This document shows, in pieces, positions 37,573 to 46,222 of a stretch of DNA of 64,000 nucleotides. The DNA comes from Devosia sp. SD17-2 (GTDB lineage Bacteria > Pseudomonadota > Alphaproteobacteria > Rhizobiales > Devosiaceae), in NCBI RefSeq assembly GCF_029201565.1, contig NZ_CP104002.1, positions 3,303,001-3,367,000 on the forward strand, written 5' to 3'. Under the pieces are notes generated by a model, which ran no database searches, had not been told where the DNA came from, and saw nothing but the letters and a program-made list of their open reading frames with translations. The first letter of the stretch is position 1. Each line of letters starts with the position of its first letter. The position numbers and the translations under genes are program-made.

Positions 37573-37779
37573 ATGCACGACAGCTCGACAACACAACTTA
37601 GGCAGGCAGTACGGGACGAGTTGGAGCAGGCCCTCTATAGCCTGCCCCGCGTCAGCGCTGAAGATGAGCGAGTTGCCCTGCTCATCGAAAAGGCGGTTGA
37701 GATAGCCACGAAAATGGAGCTATCGCCGCCCGCTTCTGGGGACCGAGTGCCGTCTAGCGAAAAGCCACTTCGATCGTAA
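37573..37779 (+). CDS. Small hypothetical protein (68 residues), first of a paralogous pair
   Basis: From ATG 37573 (MHDSSTTQLRQAVRDELEQA) it is mostly helical and charged, with LYSLPRVSAEDERVALLIEKAVEIATKMEL. No signal peptide. I do not recognise it, but a decayed copy lies at 40003-40205 on the other side of the HPP-CBS gene and the IS5 element. That supports a once-duplicated real gene. Confidence 0.6.
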   Translation: MHDSSTTQLRQAVRDELEQALYSLPRVSAEDERVALLIEKAVEIATKMELSPPASGDRVPSSEKPLRS

Positions 37780-37919
37780 TTACCTTAGGATCGACCTTCA
37801 CGCGCTGAGCGCACAACGGCATTAATTGTACCGACCAAAGGGGCGTTTCAGAAAACGGCAATAATTTGCGCTATCGCCTCAAAATTTGCATTGACCGGCT
37901 TTGTCGCCGCTTGGTGCAG

Positions 37920-39083
37920 ATGCTATTGCGCTGCCTTATGCGTTATCTTGCTCGTTTCTTACCGAACCTCGTACCAGTCAGCCCGCGCGAGAGGCTGCGA
38001 GCCTCCTTAGGCGCCTTCATTGGCTTGCTGGCAACCGCTACACTGACGGCGTTCGCGCTGGGCCACGGACCAGACTTGCCGCTGCTTATGGCGCCCATTG
38101 GGGCCTCAGCAGTGCTGCTATTTGCGGCGCCCGCCAGCCCCCTCGCGCAACCCTGGTCGATCTTGGGCGGCAACTGCCTTGCTGCAGCCATCGGCGTAGC
38201 TTGTGCTCAGTTGTTCGGTGACGTTCCGCTGGCCGCCGCACTCGCGGTTGCGACTAGCATCGGACTGATGCTGACCTTCAGATGTCTCCACCCGCCCAGT
38301 GGCGCCGTTGCCCTTACTGCCGTCATTGGGGGCCCAGCTATTACCGAGCTCGGCTTTTACTTCGTCGCTTGGCCTGTCGCAGTCAACTCGGTGGTCCTGT
38401 TGTGTATCGCCATCGCTTTCAACAGCCTAACTGGCAAGGATTATCCCCATCGCCCCCCTGCAACAGCTGCGACGCATCCGATTGCCCCACCCCCTCGGGT
38501 CAGCCTCGGCGTCACAGTAGGCGACCTGGAGAAGGCAATCGCACAGCGTGACGAAGTGATCAGTGTGGATCCCGTAGACCTTGGCGACATGCTGCAACGG
38601 GCTGAAATCATCGCCTTTACCCGCCGGTCGGGAGACCTTACGGCCGCCTCGATCATGACGCGCGCAGTCACGACCATCGGCCCCGGCACATCTCTGCGGG
38701 TAGCCCTGCGCTTGCTTCGTCAGAAGTCGATCAAGGCCCTTCCAGTGGTGGACGATACGAAGCGTGTGGTAGGCATTCTCACTCAGACGGATCTTCTGGA
38801 TAAAGCTGATTGGGGTCCTAGCACTAAGGCACAAGGCCTATCCGTTTTATCCAGGACGGACCGCCCGCTGCGTGGAAGGGCGCGCGATGTTATGACACCG
38901 GTCGTTTCGACCATCCACCCCTCAATGCCGATCGCCATGCTCATTCAACTCATGCTCCAAAGCGGACACCACCATATGCCCGTTGTCGCTGACGACGGAA
39001 CTTTGGTTGGCGTTGTGACCCAGACCGACGTGGTTTCGGCCCTCTTCCACGCAAATGTCGTGGATATCGCTCAAGCAAGCTAG
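37920..39083 (+). CDS. HPP-family membrane protein with two CBS domains
   Basis: The N-terminal HPP domain has four helices and contains APIGASAVLLFAAPASPLAQP and FRCLHPPSGAVALTAVIGGP. HPP proteins are linked to nitrite transport in some lineages. A CBS pair follows (about 245-295 and 325-375; ASIMTRAVTTIGPGTSL and ARDVMTPVVSTIHPSMPI), which probably binds nucleotides. The frame is open from TTG 37866; ATG 37920 or 37938 are more likely starts. The IS5 element after it inserted into the TA of its stop codon but left a TAG. Confidence 0.88.
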   Translation: MLLRCLMRYLARFLPNLVPVSPRERLRASLGAFIGLLATATLTAFALGHGPDLPLLMAPIGASAVLLFAAPASPLAQPWSILGGNCLAAAIGVACAQLFGDVPLAAALAVATSIGLMLTFRCLHPPSGAVALTAVIGGPAITELGFYFVAWPVAVNSVVLLCIAIAFNSLTGKDYPHRPPATAATHPIAPPPRVSLGVTVGDLEKAIAQRDEVISVDPVDLGDMLQRAEIIAFTRRSGDLTAASIMTRAVTTIGPGTSLRVALRLLRQKSIKALPVVDDTKRVVGILTQTDLLDKADWGPSTKAQGLSVLSRTDRPLRGRARDVMTPVVSTIHPSMPIAMLIQLMLQSGHHHMPVVADDGTLVGVVTQTDVVSALFHANVVDIAQAS

Positions 39084-39855
39084 GTGACCGACTCATAACT
39101 TCGCAACCAGATACGGATTGAAGCGAGTTGGACTGATGCCAGGAAATTGTCGTCTCGCTTGTCGTATCGGGTTGCGATTGCCCTGAAGTGTTTGAGTTTG
39201 TTGAAGTAACGTTCGACAGCGTTGCGCTGGCGATAGACCCAGTGGCTGAATGGGAAGGTTTGCACGCGGTTGGGCATGGCGCGGATATTGGCCCATGCAC
39301 CGCGCTCGGCCATGGTGCTGCGCAGGGCATCACTGTCGTAGGCTCGGTCTGCGAGCAGGATATTTCCAGCGGACAGGGTGGCAAACATGTCCGCTGCTGA
39401 TCGCCCATCATGGGCCTGGCCTTCGGTCAGTTTGAGCTGGATCGGCCGCCCCTGGGCATCGACCAGCGCATGGATCTTGGTGGTCAGGCCGCCGCGCGAA
39501 CGACCCATGCAACGGGATCGCTCGTCTTTTTTTGACCGTTGGCGGCGTGCTGGTGAACCCGGATCGAGGACGAGTCGATCATCTGCACGTCGCCATTGTA
39601 AGCGGCTGATACAGCGTCAAGAATGCGCGCCCAGTGGCCGGCCCTGCGCCACCGGTTGAAGCGGTTCACGCAGGTCGTGTGCGGGCCATACCGCGTCGGG
39701 ATGTCGGCCCAGGGCGCGCCCGTGCGAAGCCGCCAGAAGATGCCGTTCAGAACACGCCGGTCATCGGCGCGCGGAACGCCGCGCACCTTCGTCGGAAGCA
39801 GCGGCTGGATCACAGACCACTCAAAATCCGTAAGATCAAAACGCGCCATCATCAC
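39080..39855 (-). CDS. IS5-family transposase in two overlapping frames
   Basis: The first frame (39855-39484) reads MMMARFDLTDFEWSVIQPLL and reaches QMIDSSSIRVHQHAA, which carries the first catalytic aspartate. The second (39508-39080) reads MGRSRGGLTTKIHALVDAQG, then LLADRAYDSDAL and the glutamate in YRQRNAVERYFNKLKHFR. They overlap by 25 bp, consistent with programmed frameshifting to one protein of about 255 residues. The final stop codon uses the TA target duplication. Confidence 0.85.
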
Positions 39856-39924
39856 CTCCTGTCCACCAAAGGGAAGGAATCACAACAGCAGCACTTTGGG
39901 AATCCCGTTAATGGGTATGTGACC
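39083..39924 (-). mobile_element. IS5-family element, apparently complete
   Basis: 842 bp flanked by TA (39081-39082 and 39925-39926) inside a CTAG context, with imperfect terminal repeats beginning GGTGACC / GGTCACA. Both transposase frames are present, so the element may be active. Confidence 0.8.
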
Positions 39925-40002
39925 TAGAGCGGTAGCGGCGCTAAAGTCAGCCCGATCCTTGCCTTGAGCTCGCCGCTTTGGCTGTGCATTTTGTTTCAGG
40001 TA

Positions 40003-40205
40003 CACAGCCCTTCGACAGGTCGATATGCGAGCGCGGTACGGGGCGAATTGGAGCAAGCTCTCTTCAGCTTGCCGCGCATCGGTCCCGGAGACGAGCGAAT
40101 TGCCCTGCTCTCGAATAGGCACTCGAAAAAGCGAAGGAAATGGAGCTGTCGAGGCCGGTGTTCGGGCGCCGGACGCCGCTTGACCCGCCCACACTTCGAC
40201 AGTAG
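40003..40205 (+). pseudogene. Decayed paralogue of the 37573 gene
   Basis: Encodes VRGELEQALFSLPRIGPGDE, close to the 37573 product, then breaks. A base is missing after CTGCTC at about 40113, and restoring it gives IE followed by TAG (GAATAG for GAAAAG). After that ALEKAKEMELSRP resumes to a stop at 40205. No start codon is evident. One frameshift and one nonsense change show real decay. Confidence 0.7.
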
Positions 40206-40252
40206 TCAGTCAGCGCCTTGAGGGGATGTAGGGGATAGACCTCTTGGCGCAT

Positions 40253-40285
40253 GCCCTGACCGTTTGCCCGGTCAGGGCTTTTTTA
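40253..40285 (+). terminator. Strong rho-independent terminator
   Basis: A 10-bp stem (GCCCTGACCG with CGGTCAGGGC) followed by TTTTTTA, about 50 bp after the decayed paralogue. Confidence 0.88.
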
Positions 40286-40401
40286 TTCTGCACTAATGCA
40301 GCAAGGCTCCGTGAGGCAGAAGTCGCTCGCCTGGATAACCATTTTGAAATTGACACTTCCCGAATTTTCTGAACGCCTTTTGCCACTCACCGCTAAATTT
40401 A

Positions 40402-40423
40402 CCCGACACCTTCCGACACAGTT
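40402..40423 (+). repeat. Inner direct repeat near right island end
   Basis: CCCGACACC then TTCCGACACAGTT, the partner of 30011-30034, 75 bp inside the right attachment copy and in the same orientation. Confidence 0.5.
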
Positions 40424-40498
40424 GGCGGAACAAAAAGGCATTTTGCCGAATATGGGAAGATAAAGGCCCCCAATTTCAAGGGCTCGCGCTGGCAGATA

Positions 40499-40550
40499 CT
40501 GCTTCGGGAGCAGGGGGTCGAGTGTTCGAATCACTCTACTCCGACCAACA
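40499..40550 (+). repeat. Right attachment-site copy (52 bp, partial tRNA-Pro)
   Basis: Identical to 29925-29976: the anticodon arm, T arm and acceptor 3' strand of tRNA-Pro without its 5' half. It is not a working tRNA. Confidence 0.88.
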
Positions 40551-40552
40551 CA

Positions 40553-40595
40553 ACCGGGCGTCTCCGAGTTTTCGGCGGCGCCCGGTTTCTTTTTG
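40553..40595 (+). terminator. Terminator after right attachment copy
   Basis: A perfect 8-bp stem (ACCGGGCG with CGCCCGGT) and a TTCTTTTT run. It is probably the original terminator of tRNA-Pro before the island inserted. Confidence 0.75.
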
Positions 40596-40753
40596 GGCGG
40601 ATGCCCGGCCTTACAAGCGGCGCTATTGATGCCTATATGAGATGGGCGCGTTTCATGCGCCTTTGGCCTCCGGCACTAGCCCCCGTTTTCCATAGAGCTG
40701 TGAAAGTCGTGTCATCACCTGCCGGTTTGCCGGCCTTAGGAGGACAGTCGACC

Positions 40754-41014
40754 ATGACAGATTACAACGCCCCCGCAGAGCTTTACCCAGGCCGGAGCGG
40801 CAAGTTCAAAAGAGTGGGTGGCTATCAGCGCTTCCCGTCCCTGGCAGAAGCCGTCCGCTACACAATGGAAGAGCTCTCGAGCACGGTCCAGTCCGGCTCG
40901 CTCGTGGAAGCTGATGAGGTGCGATATGATGGCAAGGCCATTCGCGGCCTCTATTTTTCCGAGGACTATCCGCTCAGCCGGGTGTTTGTCGGCGAGTCTG
41001 CGGCGTCGGCCTGA
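40754..41014 (+). CDS. Conserved-looking small hypothetical protein (86 residues)
   Basis: A very good AGGAGGA lies 9 bp before ATG 40754. The protein starts MTDYNAPAELYPGRSGKF, is cytoplasmic, and ends SEDYPLSRVFVGESAASA. No family recognised. It is the first gene outside the island on the right. Confidence 0.68.
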   Translation: MTDYNAPAELYPGRSGKFKRVGGYQRFPSLAEAVRYTMEELSSTVQSGSLVEADEVRYDGKAIRGLYFSEDYPLSRVFVGESAASA

Positions 41015-41037
41015 CCCGATAAATCTCTGACAGGCAT

Positions 41038-41068
41038 AAAAAAAGGTCGCCGTAGGCGACCTTTAGAT
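41038..41068 (-). terminator. Terminator of cold-shock gene
   Basis: A 10-bp stem, AAAGGTCGCC with GGCGACCTTT, has a run of T on the minus strand. It lies just after the csp stop. Confidence 0.85.
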
Positions 41069-41088
41069 TTGCAGGAGCGCTGAAGCGC

Positions 41089-41304
41089 TTACTTCTGCAG
41101 AACGAGGTTGATTGCAGACTCGCGACCGTCGCGGCCGGTCTCAACTTCGTACGAAAGCTTGTCGTTTTCGTAGAGGCCGTCAACGCCAGAGTTCTGAACA
41201 GCGGAGATATGGACGAAGTGGTCCTTGCCGCCGTTGTCAGGGGTGATGAAACCAAAACCCTTGGTGGAGTTGAAGAACTTAACGGTACCGGTGATCGATG
41301 CCAT
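41089..41304 (-). CDS. Cold-shock protein (CspA family)
   Basis: A 71-residue single cold-shock domain that binds single-stranded RNA and DNA. It has TGTVKFFNSTKGFGFITPDN (RNP1) and DHFVHISAV (RNP2). ATG 41304 begins the domain directly. It ends LVLQK. The long upstream leader is typical of temperature-regulated csp mRNAs, although no thermosensor structure was worked out here. Confidence 0.95.
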   Translation of the reverse strand: MASITGTVKFFNSTKGFGFITPDNGGKDHFVHISAVQNSGVDGLYENDKLSYEVETGRDGRESAINLVLQK

Positions 41305-41610
41305 GATGATATTCCTTAAAGCTCGAAGCCGAAGCAGAACGAGCGTTTCCCTTTCGCAACATGCGAGAGGGCCTACAAACGTTCGCAAAGTGGATCAGTG
41401 AGCCAAAGGACCGGAATGACCGGCAGAAGGCAGCCGACTTGGGCTGAAAACGTATAACCACTGTCTATCAGGTATTAGTGGTCATAACAAGGCACTCTCG
41501 CGAGATGCCAATTCGTTACCAGACTGTTAGCATTTCGAGCGGCGAAATGCGGAAATGACAAAGGCCAGCCGGTGGGCTGGCCTTATGCATTCAAACGCGG
41601 TGTCGCGCGA
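41305..41610. other. Leader/intergenic region between csp and bioY
   Basis: Holds the probable csp promoter and untranslated leader. At 41561-41584 it has a perfect 10-bp hairpin (AAGGCCAGCC with GGCTGGCCTT) that probably ends bioY transcription. No further gene is seen. Confidence 0.55.
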
Positions 41611-42225
41611 TCAGCGGCGTGACGGCAACACGGCCCAGAGACCGGTGACGGTAAGGGCTGCGAGCGCCATTTTGAGAACGTCCCAGATAAGGAAGGGCTG
41701 GATCGCTCCGGCGAAGGCCGAGACCACGACATTGGTCTGGTCGACCCACTGGGCATGACCGGCCATCATCACCAGCCAGGCAAAGCCCAGCGCGAGAAGA
41801 ACGGCCTCAGCAGCGATCATGGCGCCGAAAAGGGTCAGCGGACGGGCCGAGGCGCCGCGATCGGTGGCTGTGCCAATCATCCAGGCCATGACGAGGAAGC
41901 CGAGCAGGAAGCCACTGGTCGGGCCGACGAGATAGGCAAGGCCACCGCCGGTGGCGAAGACTGGCAGGCCCATGGCGCCTTCGATGAGATAGAGCGCAAC
42001 AGTGGCAACCCCGATGCGGGCACCAAAGGCTGCGGCGAGACCGGCAATGGCGAAGCTCTGCATGGTGACCGGCACGGGCCAGACCGGCACATTTACCTTT
42101 GCAGCAAGCGCGATCAGGAGCGAACCAAGGACGACAGTCACCATATTGATGACGAGTTTAGCGGCCTCGCCCTTAGGCTGGAATGCGCCCAAAAGCGTAT
42201 TGGGCGTGGTCAAAGTCACAGCCAT
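41611..42225 (-). CDS. bioY: Biotin transporter substrate-binding subunit BioY
   Basis: S component of the biotin ECF importer, 204 residues, with about six helices. It contains VPVWPVPVTMQSFAIAGLAAAFG and GLPVFATGGGLAYLVGPTSGFLLGF, the BioY core. I choose ATG 42225 (MAVTLTTPNTLL) with GGAGGG before it; an upstream in-frame ATG at 42246 is less well placed. bioM and bioN are not here. No TTATnnATAA-type BioR site was found upstream. Confidence 0.93.
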   Translation of the reverse strand: MAVTLTTPNTLLGAFQPKGEAAKLVINMVTVVLGSLLIALAAKVNVPVWPVPVTMQSFAIAGLAAAFGARIGVATVALYLIEGAMGLPVFATGGGLAYLVGPTSGFLLGFLVMAWMIGTATDRGASARPLTLFGAMIAAEAVLLALGFAWLVMMAGHAQWVDQTNVVVSAFAGAIQPFLIWDVLKMALAALTVTGLWAVLPSRR

Positions 42226-42316
42226 TTTATAGGTTCCCTCCGTCATCGAACCGGCAGCCCCATCCCTGCGGCCAGTTTCAGTGGCAAAGTTCTAGCTGCT
42301 CGATGGTCTCCATGCA

Positions 42317-43231
42317 ATGGCAAGTATAGCCCCGGCTCCGGCCTATAATACTGCGTTCGACGCCGAGGTCGGCACGCCTGTCCAAATGGCGAGAGACGTC
42401 GTCCGGATCACTGCACCAAACGGCTCGCCCTATACTTTTACCGGCACGAACAGTTTTCTGATTGGCAATGAAAGTGTCGCCATCATTGATCCCGGCCCGG
42501 TCGATCCAGTTCACGAGGCGGCGCTGCTCGCAGCGGTGGGGCAAAGGCCCGTAACGGCCATTATCCTAACCCACACGCATCGTGACCACAGCGCGGCAGC
42601 AGCGGGTCTTGCCAAGGCATTTGGCGCCCCACTCTGGTTCGGCGGCCGCCACCGCCTGTCGCGGCCGCTGCGGCGGTTCGAGCGCAATCTGATCCGTGGT
42701 TCGTCCGACTGGGATCTCGTGCCGGATCGGGTGCTGACCGATGGCGAAACGATCTTGGCGGGGGACCGGGAACTCGTGGTGCACACGACGCCCGGCCACT
42801 GCGCCAATCACCTCGCCTTCGGCGTGGCGGGAACCGACATTTTGCTCTCGGGCGACCATGTGATGGGGTGGAACTCGACCCTGGTATCGACGCCGGATGG
42901 CTCGATGGCCGATTATTTTGCTTCGCTCGACAAGGTCATCGCCCTGCCCTATCGGCGCTATTTTCCGGCTCATGGCGGGCCGATTGCCGATGGGCCCGTC
43001 TATGCGACGGCACTGCGGGCCCATCGGCAGATGCGCAATAGGCAGATTATCGAGGCGGTGAAAGCCGGCGCGAAGACGCCGCTTGCCGTGGTGGGGACGA
43101 TTTATCCCAAGCAACCACCGAAGGTTCGAATGGCGGCGCTGATGACAATCACCGCGCATATCGAGTTTCTGGAGGCGCGGGGGGAGATTGTGGTGCGGCG
43201 GGGATTTTTGGGGACGCGGCTGGCGGTGTGA
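42317..43231 (+). CDS. Metallo-beta-lactamase-fold hydrolase (LACTB2-like)
   Basis: A 304-residue probable zinc hydrolase. The zinc motif is LTHTHRDHSAAA, followed by TTPGHCANH, LLSGDHVMGW and YFPAHGGPI. A C-terminal winged-helix-like segment (LAVVGTIYPKQPPKVRMAAL) is typical of the LACTB2 subgroup, some members of which cleave RNA. The substrate is not predictable. It is divergent from bioY. Confidence 0.9.
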   Translation: MASIAPAPAYNTAFDAEVGTPVQMARDVVRITAPNGSPYTFTGTNSFLIGNESVAIIDPGPVDPVHEAALLAAVGQRPVTAIILTHTHRDHSAAAAGLAKAFGAPLWFGGRHRLSRPLRRFERNLIRGSSDWDLVPDRVLTDGETILAGDRELVVHTTPGHCANHLAFGVAGTDILLSGDHVMGWNSTLVSTPDGSMADYFASLDKVIALPYRRYFPAHGGPIADGPVYATALRAHRQMRNRQIIEAVKAGAKTPLAVVGTIYPKQPPKVRMAALMTITAHIEFLEARGEIVVRRGFLGTRLAV

Positions 43232-43246
43232 GGGGGCGAGATCCAA

Positions 43247-43380
43247 GCCCCCCACCCTCACTCCCTCCCCACAGGGGGGAGGGAAGCCTGGCCGGTGAGC
43301 GCTTTGGCCATTGCGCTCTTCAGAACACCGCAGCTTCAGTCGTCTCCCTCCCCCTTGTGAGGAGGGATCCAGGGTGGGGG
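43247..43380. repeat. Interspersed GC-rich palindromic repeat, copy A
   Basis: Begins CCCCCCACCCTCACTCCCTC and ends GGGATCCAGGGTGGGGG, with two inner hairpins (CTCCCC/GGGGAG types) and a variable middle. The same plan recurs at 51631 and 53084 and, in variant form, at 60892 and 55510. Confidence 0.75.
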
Positions 43381-43452
43381 TTGGCCAACCTGCAAAAAAA
43401 TTGCCGGGACGAGCCCGGCAATGACGGTGGAACTGGAAGAGGTCGGAAAAAC

Positions 43453-44568
43453 CTAGTTCCGGTCAAATCCCACTGCGCCTTCGCGGCCGGTTTGGCCGCG
43501 GTGGCGAAGCATGTGGTCGGCGAGGACGAGGGCCATCATGGCTTCGCCGACGGGGACAGCGCGGATGCCGACGCAGGGGTCGTGGCGGCCCTTAGTGATG
43601 ATGTCGGTGTCTTCGTTCTGCGTGGTGACAGTCTGGCGCGGGGTCAGGATGGACGAGGTCGGCTTGACCGCGAAGCGGCAGACGATGGGGTCGCCATTGG
43701 AGATGCCGCCCAGAATGCCGCCGGCGTGGTTGGAGAGGAAGTAAGGTTTTGCCTCCCCTGCCCGCATCTGGTCGGCGTTTTCGACGCCGGTGAGGCTGGC
43801 GGCCTCAAAACCGGCACCGATTTCCACCGCCTTGACGGCATTGATGCTCATCATGGCGGAGGCGAGATCGGCGCTGAGCTTGCCGTAGATGGGCGCGCCC
43901 CAGCCGGCCGGAACGCCTTCGGCGACGACTTCAATGACAGCGCCAACCGAATTGCCATCCTTGCGGAGCCCGTCGAGATAGCCGGCCCAGAGTTCGGCGG
44001 CCTTGGGATCGGCGCAGAAGAAGGGGTTTTCATCGACCTGGGCCCAATCGAAATTGGCGTAGTCGATCTTGTGGGGGCCCATCTGCACGAGGCTCGCGCG
44101 GATGGTGACGCCCTGCAGGATCTGGCGGGCGACGGCACCAGCGGCAACGCGAGCAGCGGTTTCGCGGGCCGAGGTGCGGCCGCCACCGCGATAATCGCGA
44201 ATGCCGTATTTCTGGTCGTAGGTGTAGTCGGCGTGACCCGGACGATATTTGTCGCGGATCTCGGAATAGTCCTTCGAGCGATGGTCGGTGTTCTCGATCA
44301 TCAGCGAGATGGGCGTGCCGGTGGTGCGGGGGCCATCGGTGCGCTCGTCCTCGAAGACGCCGGAGAGGATTTTGACCTCATCAGGCTCGCGGCGCTGGGT
44401 GGTATACTTGGACTGGCCCGGCTTGCGGCGATCGAGATCGCGCTGGATCATTTCGGGGGTCAGCACGACACCCGGCGGGCAGCCATCGACAACGACACCA
44501 AGGGCGGGCCCATGGCTTTCGCCCCAGGTGGTGAAACGGAAAAGATGCCCGAAACTATTGAAAGACAT
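43453..44568 (-). CDS. aroC: Chorismate synthase
   Basis: Final step of the shikimate pathway: converts EPSP to chorismate with reduced FMN. The 371-residue protein starts [20 protein letters not shown] and has [34 protein letters not shown] and [17 protein letters not shown], all AroC signatures. Length matches the family. It lies in a run of minus-strand core genes with the histidine phosphatase and fabI. Confidence 0.97.
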   Translation of the reverse strand: MSFNSFGHLFRFTTWGESHGPALGVVVDGCPPGVVLTPEMIQRDLDRRKPGQSKYTTQRREPDEVKILSGVFEDERTDGPRTTGTPISLMIENTDHRSKDYSEIRDKYRPGHADYTYDQKYGIRDYRGGGRTSARETAARVAAGAVARQILQGVTIRASLVQMGPHKIDYANFDWAQVDENPFFCADPKAAELWAGYLDGLRKDGNSVGAVIEVVAEGVPAGWGAPIYGKLSADLASAMMSINAVKAVEIGAGFEAASLTGVENADQMRAGEAKPYFLSNHAGGILGGISNGDPIVCRFAVKPTSSILTPRQTVTTQNEDTDIITKGRHDPCVGIRAVPVGEAMMALVLADHMLRHRGQTGREGAVGFDRN

Positions 44569-44634
44569 GACGCGATCCCTTGCTCGCGTGCTTTCTAGGC
44601 ACGCGGTGCCATGAGGTCAATCGGCGGGACGGCT

Positions 44635-45273
44635 TCAGTCCAGCTCGACGTCCCAGGTGTTTTCGGCCGAATAGATGGCGAGGCCTCCGCCGGAGAAGTG
44701 CGCGACGGCCCCCTGCGGTGCTGCCCAGTTGAGGACTTCGGCCCGTGGCGCCCCTTCGACGAGATGGCGCAGGACGCGGAAGACGCCGCCATGAGCCACT
44801 ACCACGGCATGCCGGGTCAGTTCGCGGGCGAAATCGACGAGACGCACGGCCACGTCGTCATAATTTTCGCCGCCCTCGGGGCGAAACTGCCAATAGGTCT
44901 CGTCGCGCTGACCGGGCGCGATGGCCTGTTCGCGGGCGATTTCGGAATGGAGACGCCCTTCGAGATTGCCGAAGGAAATCTCGATGAGGCGGGGATCGTG
45001 AATGACGGGCGGCAGCTCGACATCAAAGGCCGCGCGCATGCGGTCCATGGTTTCGCTGGCGCGGCTGAGCGGGGAGGCAAACCATTTGAGCGAACGCGGA
45101 TCGACGCCATCGCGCTCCAGCAACTGCCGGAGCAATGGCCCGTTCGCGTCGGCCTGCAATTGGCCGACGCGATTGAGCGGAATGTCTCGGGAGCCCTGAT
45201 ACCGTTGTTCGCGGTTCCAGTCGGTTTCACCATGCCGGGCGAAATAAAAGTCCGGCCACTCGAGAACAGTCAT
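44635..45273 (-). CDS. Histidine phosphatase family protein
   Basis: A 212-residue phosphoglycerate-mutase-fold phosphatase with the catalytic FARHGETDWN (phosphohistidine), WFASPLSRASETM, an acidic EISFGNLEG and the second histidine in VVVAHGGVFRVL. No substrate can be assigned. It lies between fabI and aroC on the same strand, each about 30-70 bp apart. Confidence 0.93.
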   Translation of the reverse strand: MTVLEWPDFYFARHGETDWNREQRYQGSRDIPLNRVGQLQADANGPLLRQLLERDGVDPRSLKWFASPLSRASETMDRMRAAFDVELPPVIHDPRLIEISFGNLEGRLHSEIAREQAIAPGQRDETYWQFRPEGGENYDDVAVRLVDFARELTRHAVVVAHGGVFRVLRHLVEGAPRAEVLNWAAPQGAVAHFSGGGLAIYSAENTWDVELD

Positions 45274-45306
45274 TCACACATAGCGCGCCTCAAGACGCGT
45301 CCTTGG

Positions 45307-46116
45307 TTATTCGCCGGATTCTGGCGTGTCGTTGTCGAGCAGCTTCATGCCCACAACGTTGAACCCAGCGTCGACATAATGGATTTCACCGGTCACGCCA
45401 TTGGCGAGATCGGAAAGGAGATAGGTGGCTGCGCCGCCGACATCGTCGATGGAGACGTTCTTGCGGAGCGCCGAATTGGCTTCCTGCCAGTGCAGCATGT
45501 CGCGCAGGCCCGAAATGCCCGATGCTGCGAGGGTCTTGATGGCGCCGGCCGAGATGGCGTTGACGCGAATGCCCTTCTTGCCGAGATCGACGGCGAGATA
45601 GCGCACGGAGGCTTCGAGAGCCGCCTTGGCAACGCCCATGACGTTGTAGTTCGGGACGTATTTGACGGCGCCGTAATAGGTCAGCGTCAGCATGGAGCCG
45701 CCCGGGTTCATCAGCGGCTCGGCGCGCTTGGCGACGGCGGTGAAGGAATAGACCGAGATGTCCATGGTCAGCGCGAAGTTATCGCGGCTGGTGTCGAGGT
45801 AGCGACCTTCGAGCTCGTCCTTGTTGGAGAAGCCGATGGCGTGCACGACGAAATCGAGGCTGCCCCACTTTTCCTTGATCTGGCGGAAGGTCTCATCCAT
45901 CGCGGCTTCGTCGGAGACGTCGCACTCGACGAGGAAATCGGAACCGACTTCGGCGGCCAGCGGCTGGACGCGGCGCTTGAGGGCTTCACCCTGATAGGAG
46001 AAGGCCATTTCCGCGCCCTGGGCGTGCAATTGCTTGGCAATGCCCCAGGCAATCGAACGGTTGTTGGCGAGGCCCATGATCAGCCCGCGCTTGCCTGCCA
46101 TCAATCCAGTGGCCAT
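45307..46116 (-). CDS. fabI: Enoyl-[acyl-carrier-protein] reductase (NADH)
   Basis: Last step of each fatty-acid elongation cycle. It is 269 residues from ATG 46116 (MATGLMAGKRGLIMGLANN). It has the glycine-rich cofactor loop and the catalytic pair in YNVMGVAKAALE (Tyr-x6-Lys). Then follow RVNAISAGAIKTLAASGI and the C-terminal VDAGFNVVGM. The start of the divergent FAD oxidase gene lies about 107 bp away. Confidence 0.96.
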   Translation of the reverse strand: MATGLMAGKRGLIMGLANNRSIAWGIAKQLHAQGAEMAFSYQGEALKRRVQPLAAEVGSDFLVECDVSDEAAMDETFRQIKEKWGSLDFVVHAIGFSNKDELEGRYLDTSRDNFALTMDISVYSFTAVAKRAEPLMNPGGSMLTLTYYGAVKYVPNYNVMGVAKAALEASVRYLAVDLGKKGIRVNAISAGAIKTLAASGISGLRDMLHWQEANSALRKNVSIDDVGGAATYLLSDLANGVTGEIHYVDAGFNVVGMKLLDNDTPESGE

Positions 46117-46222
46117 TGATCGGTTTCCCTTATCTGGAGTCGTTTGTCCGGTTGTGGCACACGGGAAGCTATTGCGGCAAGTTCGACGCCATTTCCTGCC
46201 CTTGTGGAGCCCGGTTTTACCC

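Larger units (their letters stand above)
29925..40550. mobile_element. tRNA-Pro genomic island (about 10.6 kb)
   Basis: Bounded by 52-bp exact direct repeats of the tRNA-Pro 3' part. Inside are a giant flagellin, an FlbT homologue, small unknown genes, an XRE regulator, an HPP-CBS protein and three complete or partial IS groups. Gene density and base composition differ from the flanks: the flagellin is visibly less GC-rich. No integrase or transfer gene is present, so the element is now immobile or was never self-mobile. Confidence 0.8.

Noticed and set aside
40499..40550. Second tRNA-Pro gene
   Set aside because: Only the 3' part is present; the 5' acceptor strand and D arm are missing, so it is an attachment-site copy.
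42226..42316. BioR operator upstream of bioY
   Set aside because: No TTATnnATAA-type dyad is present; only a partial TTATAGG match was found next to the start codon.
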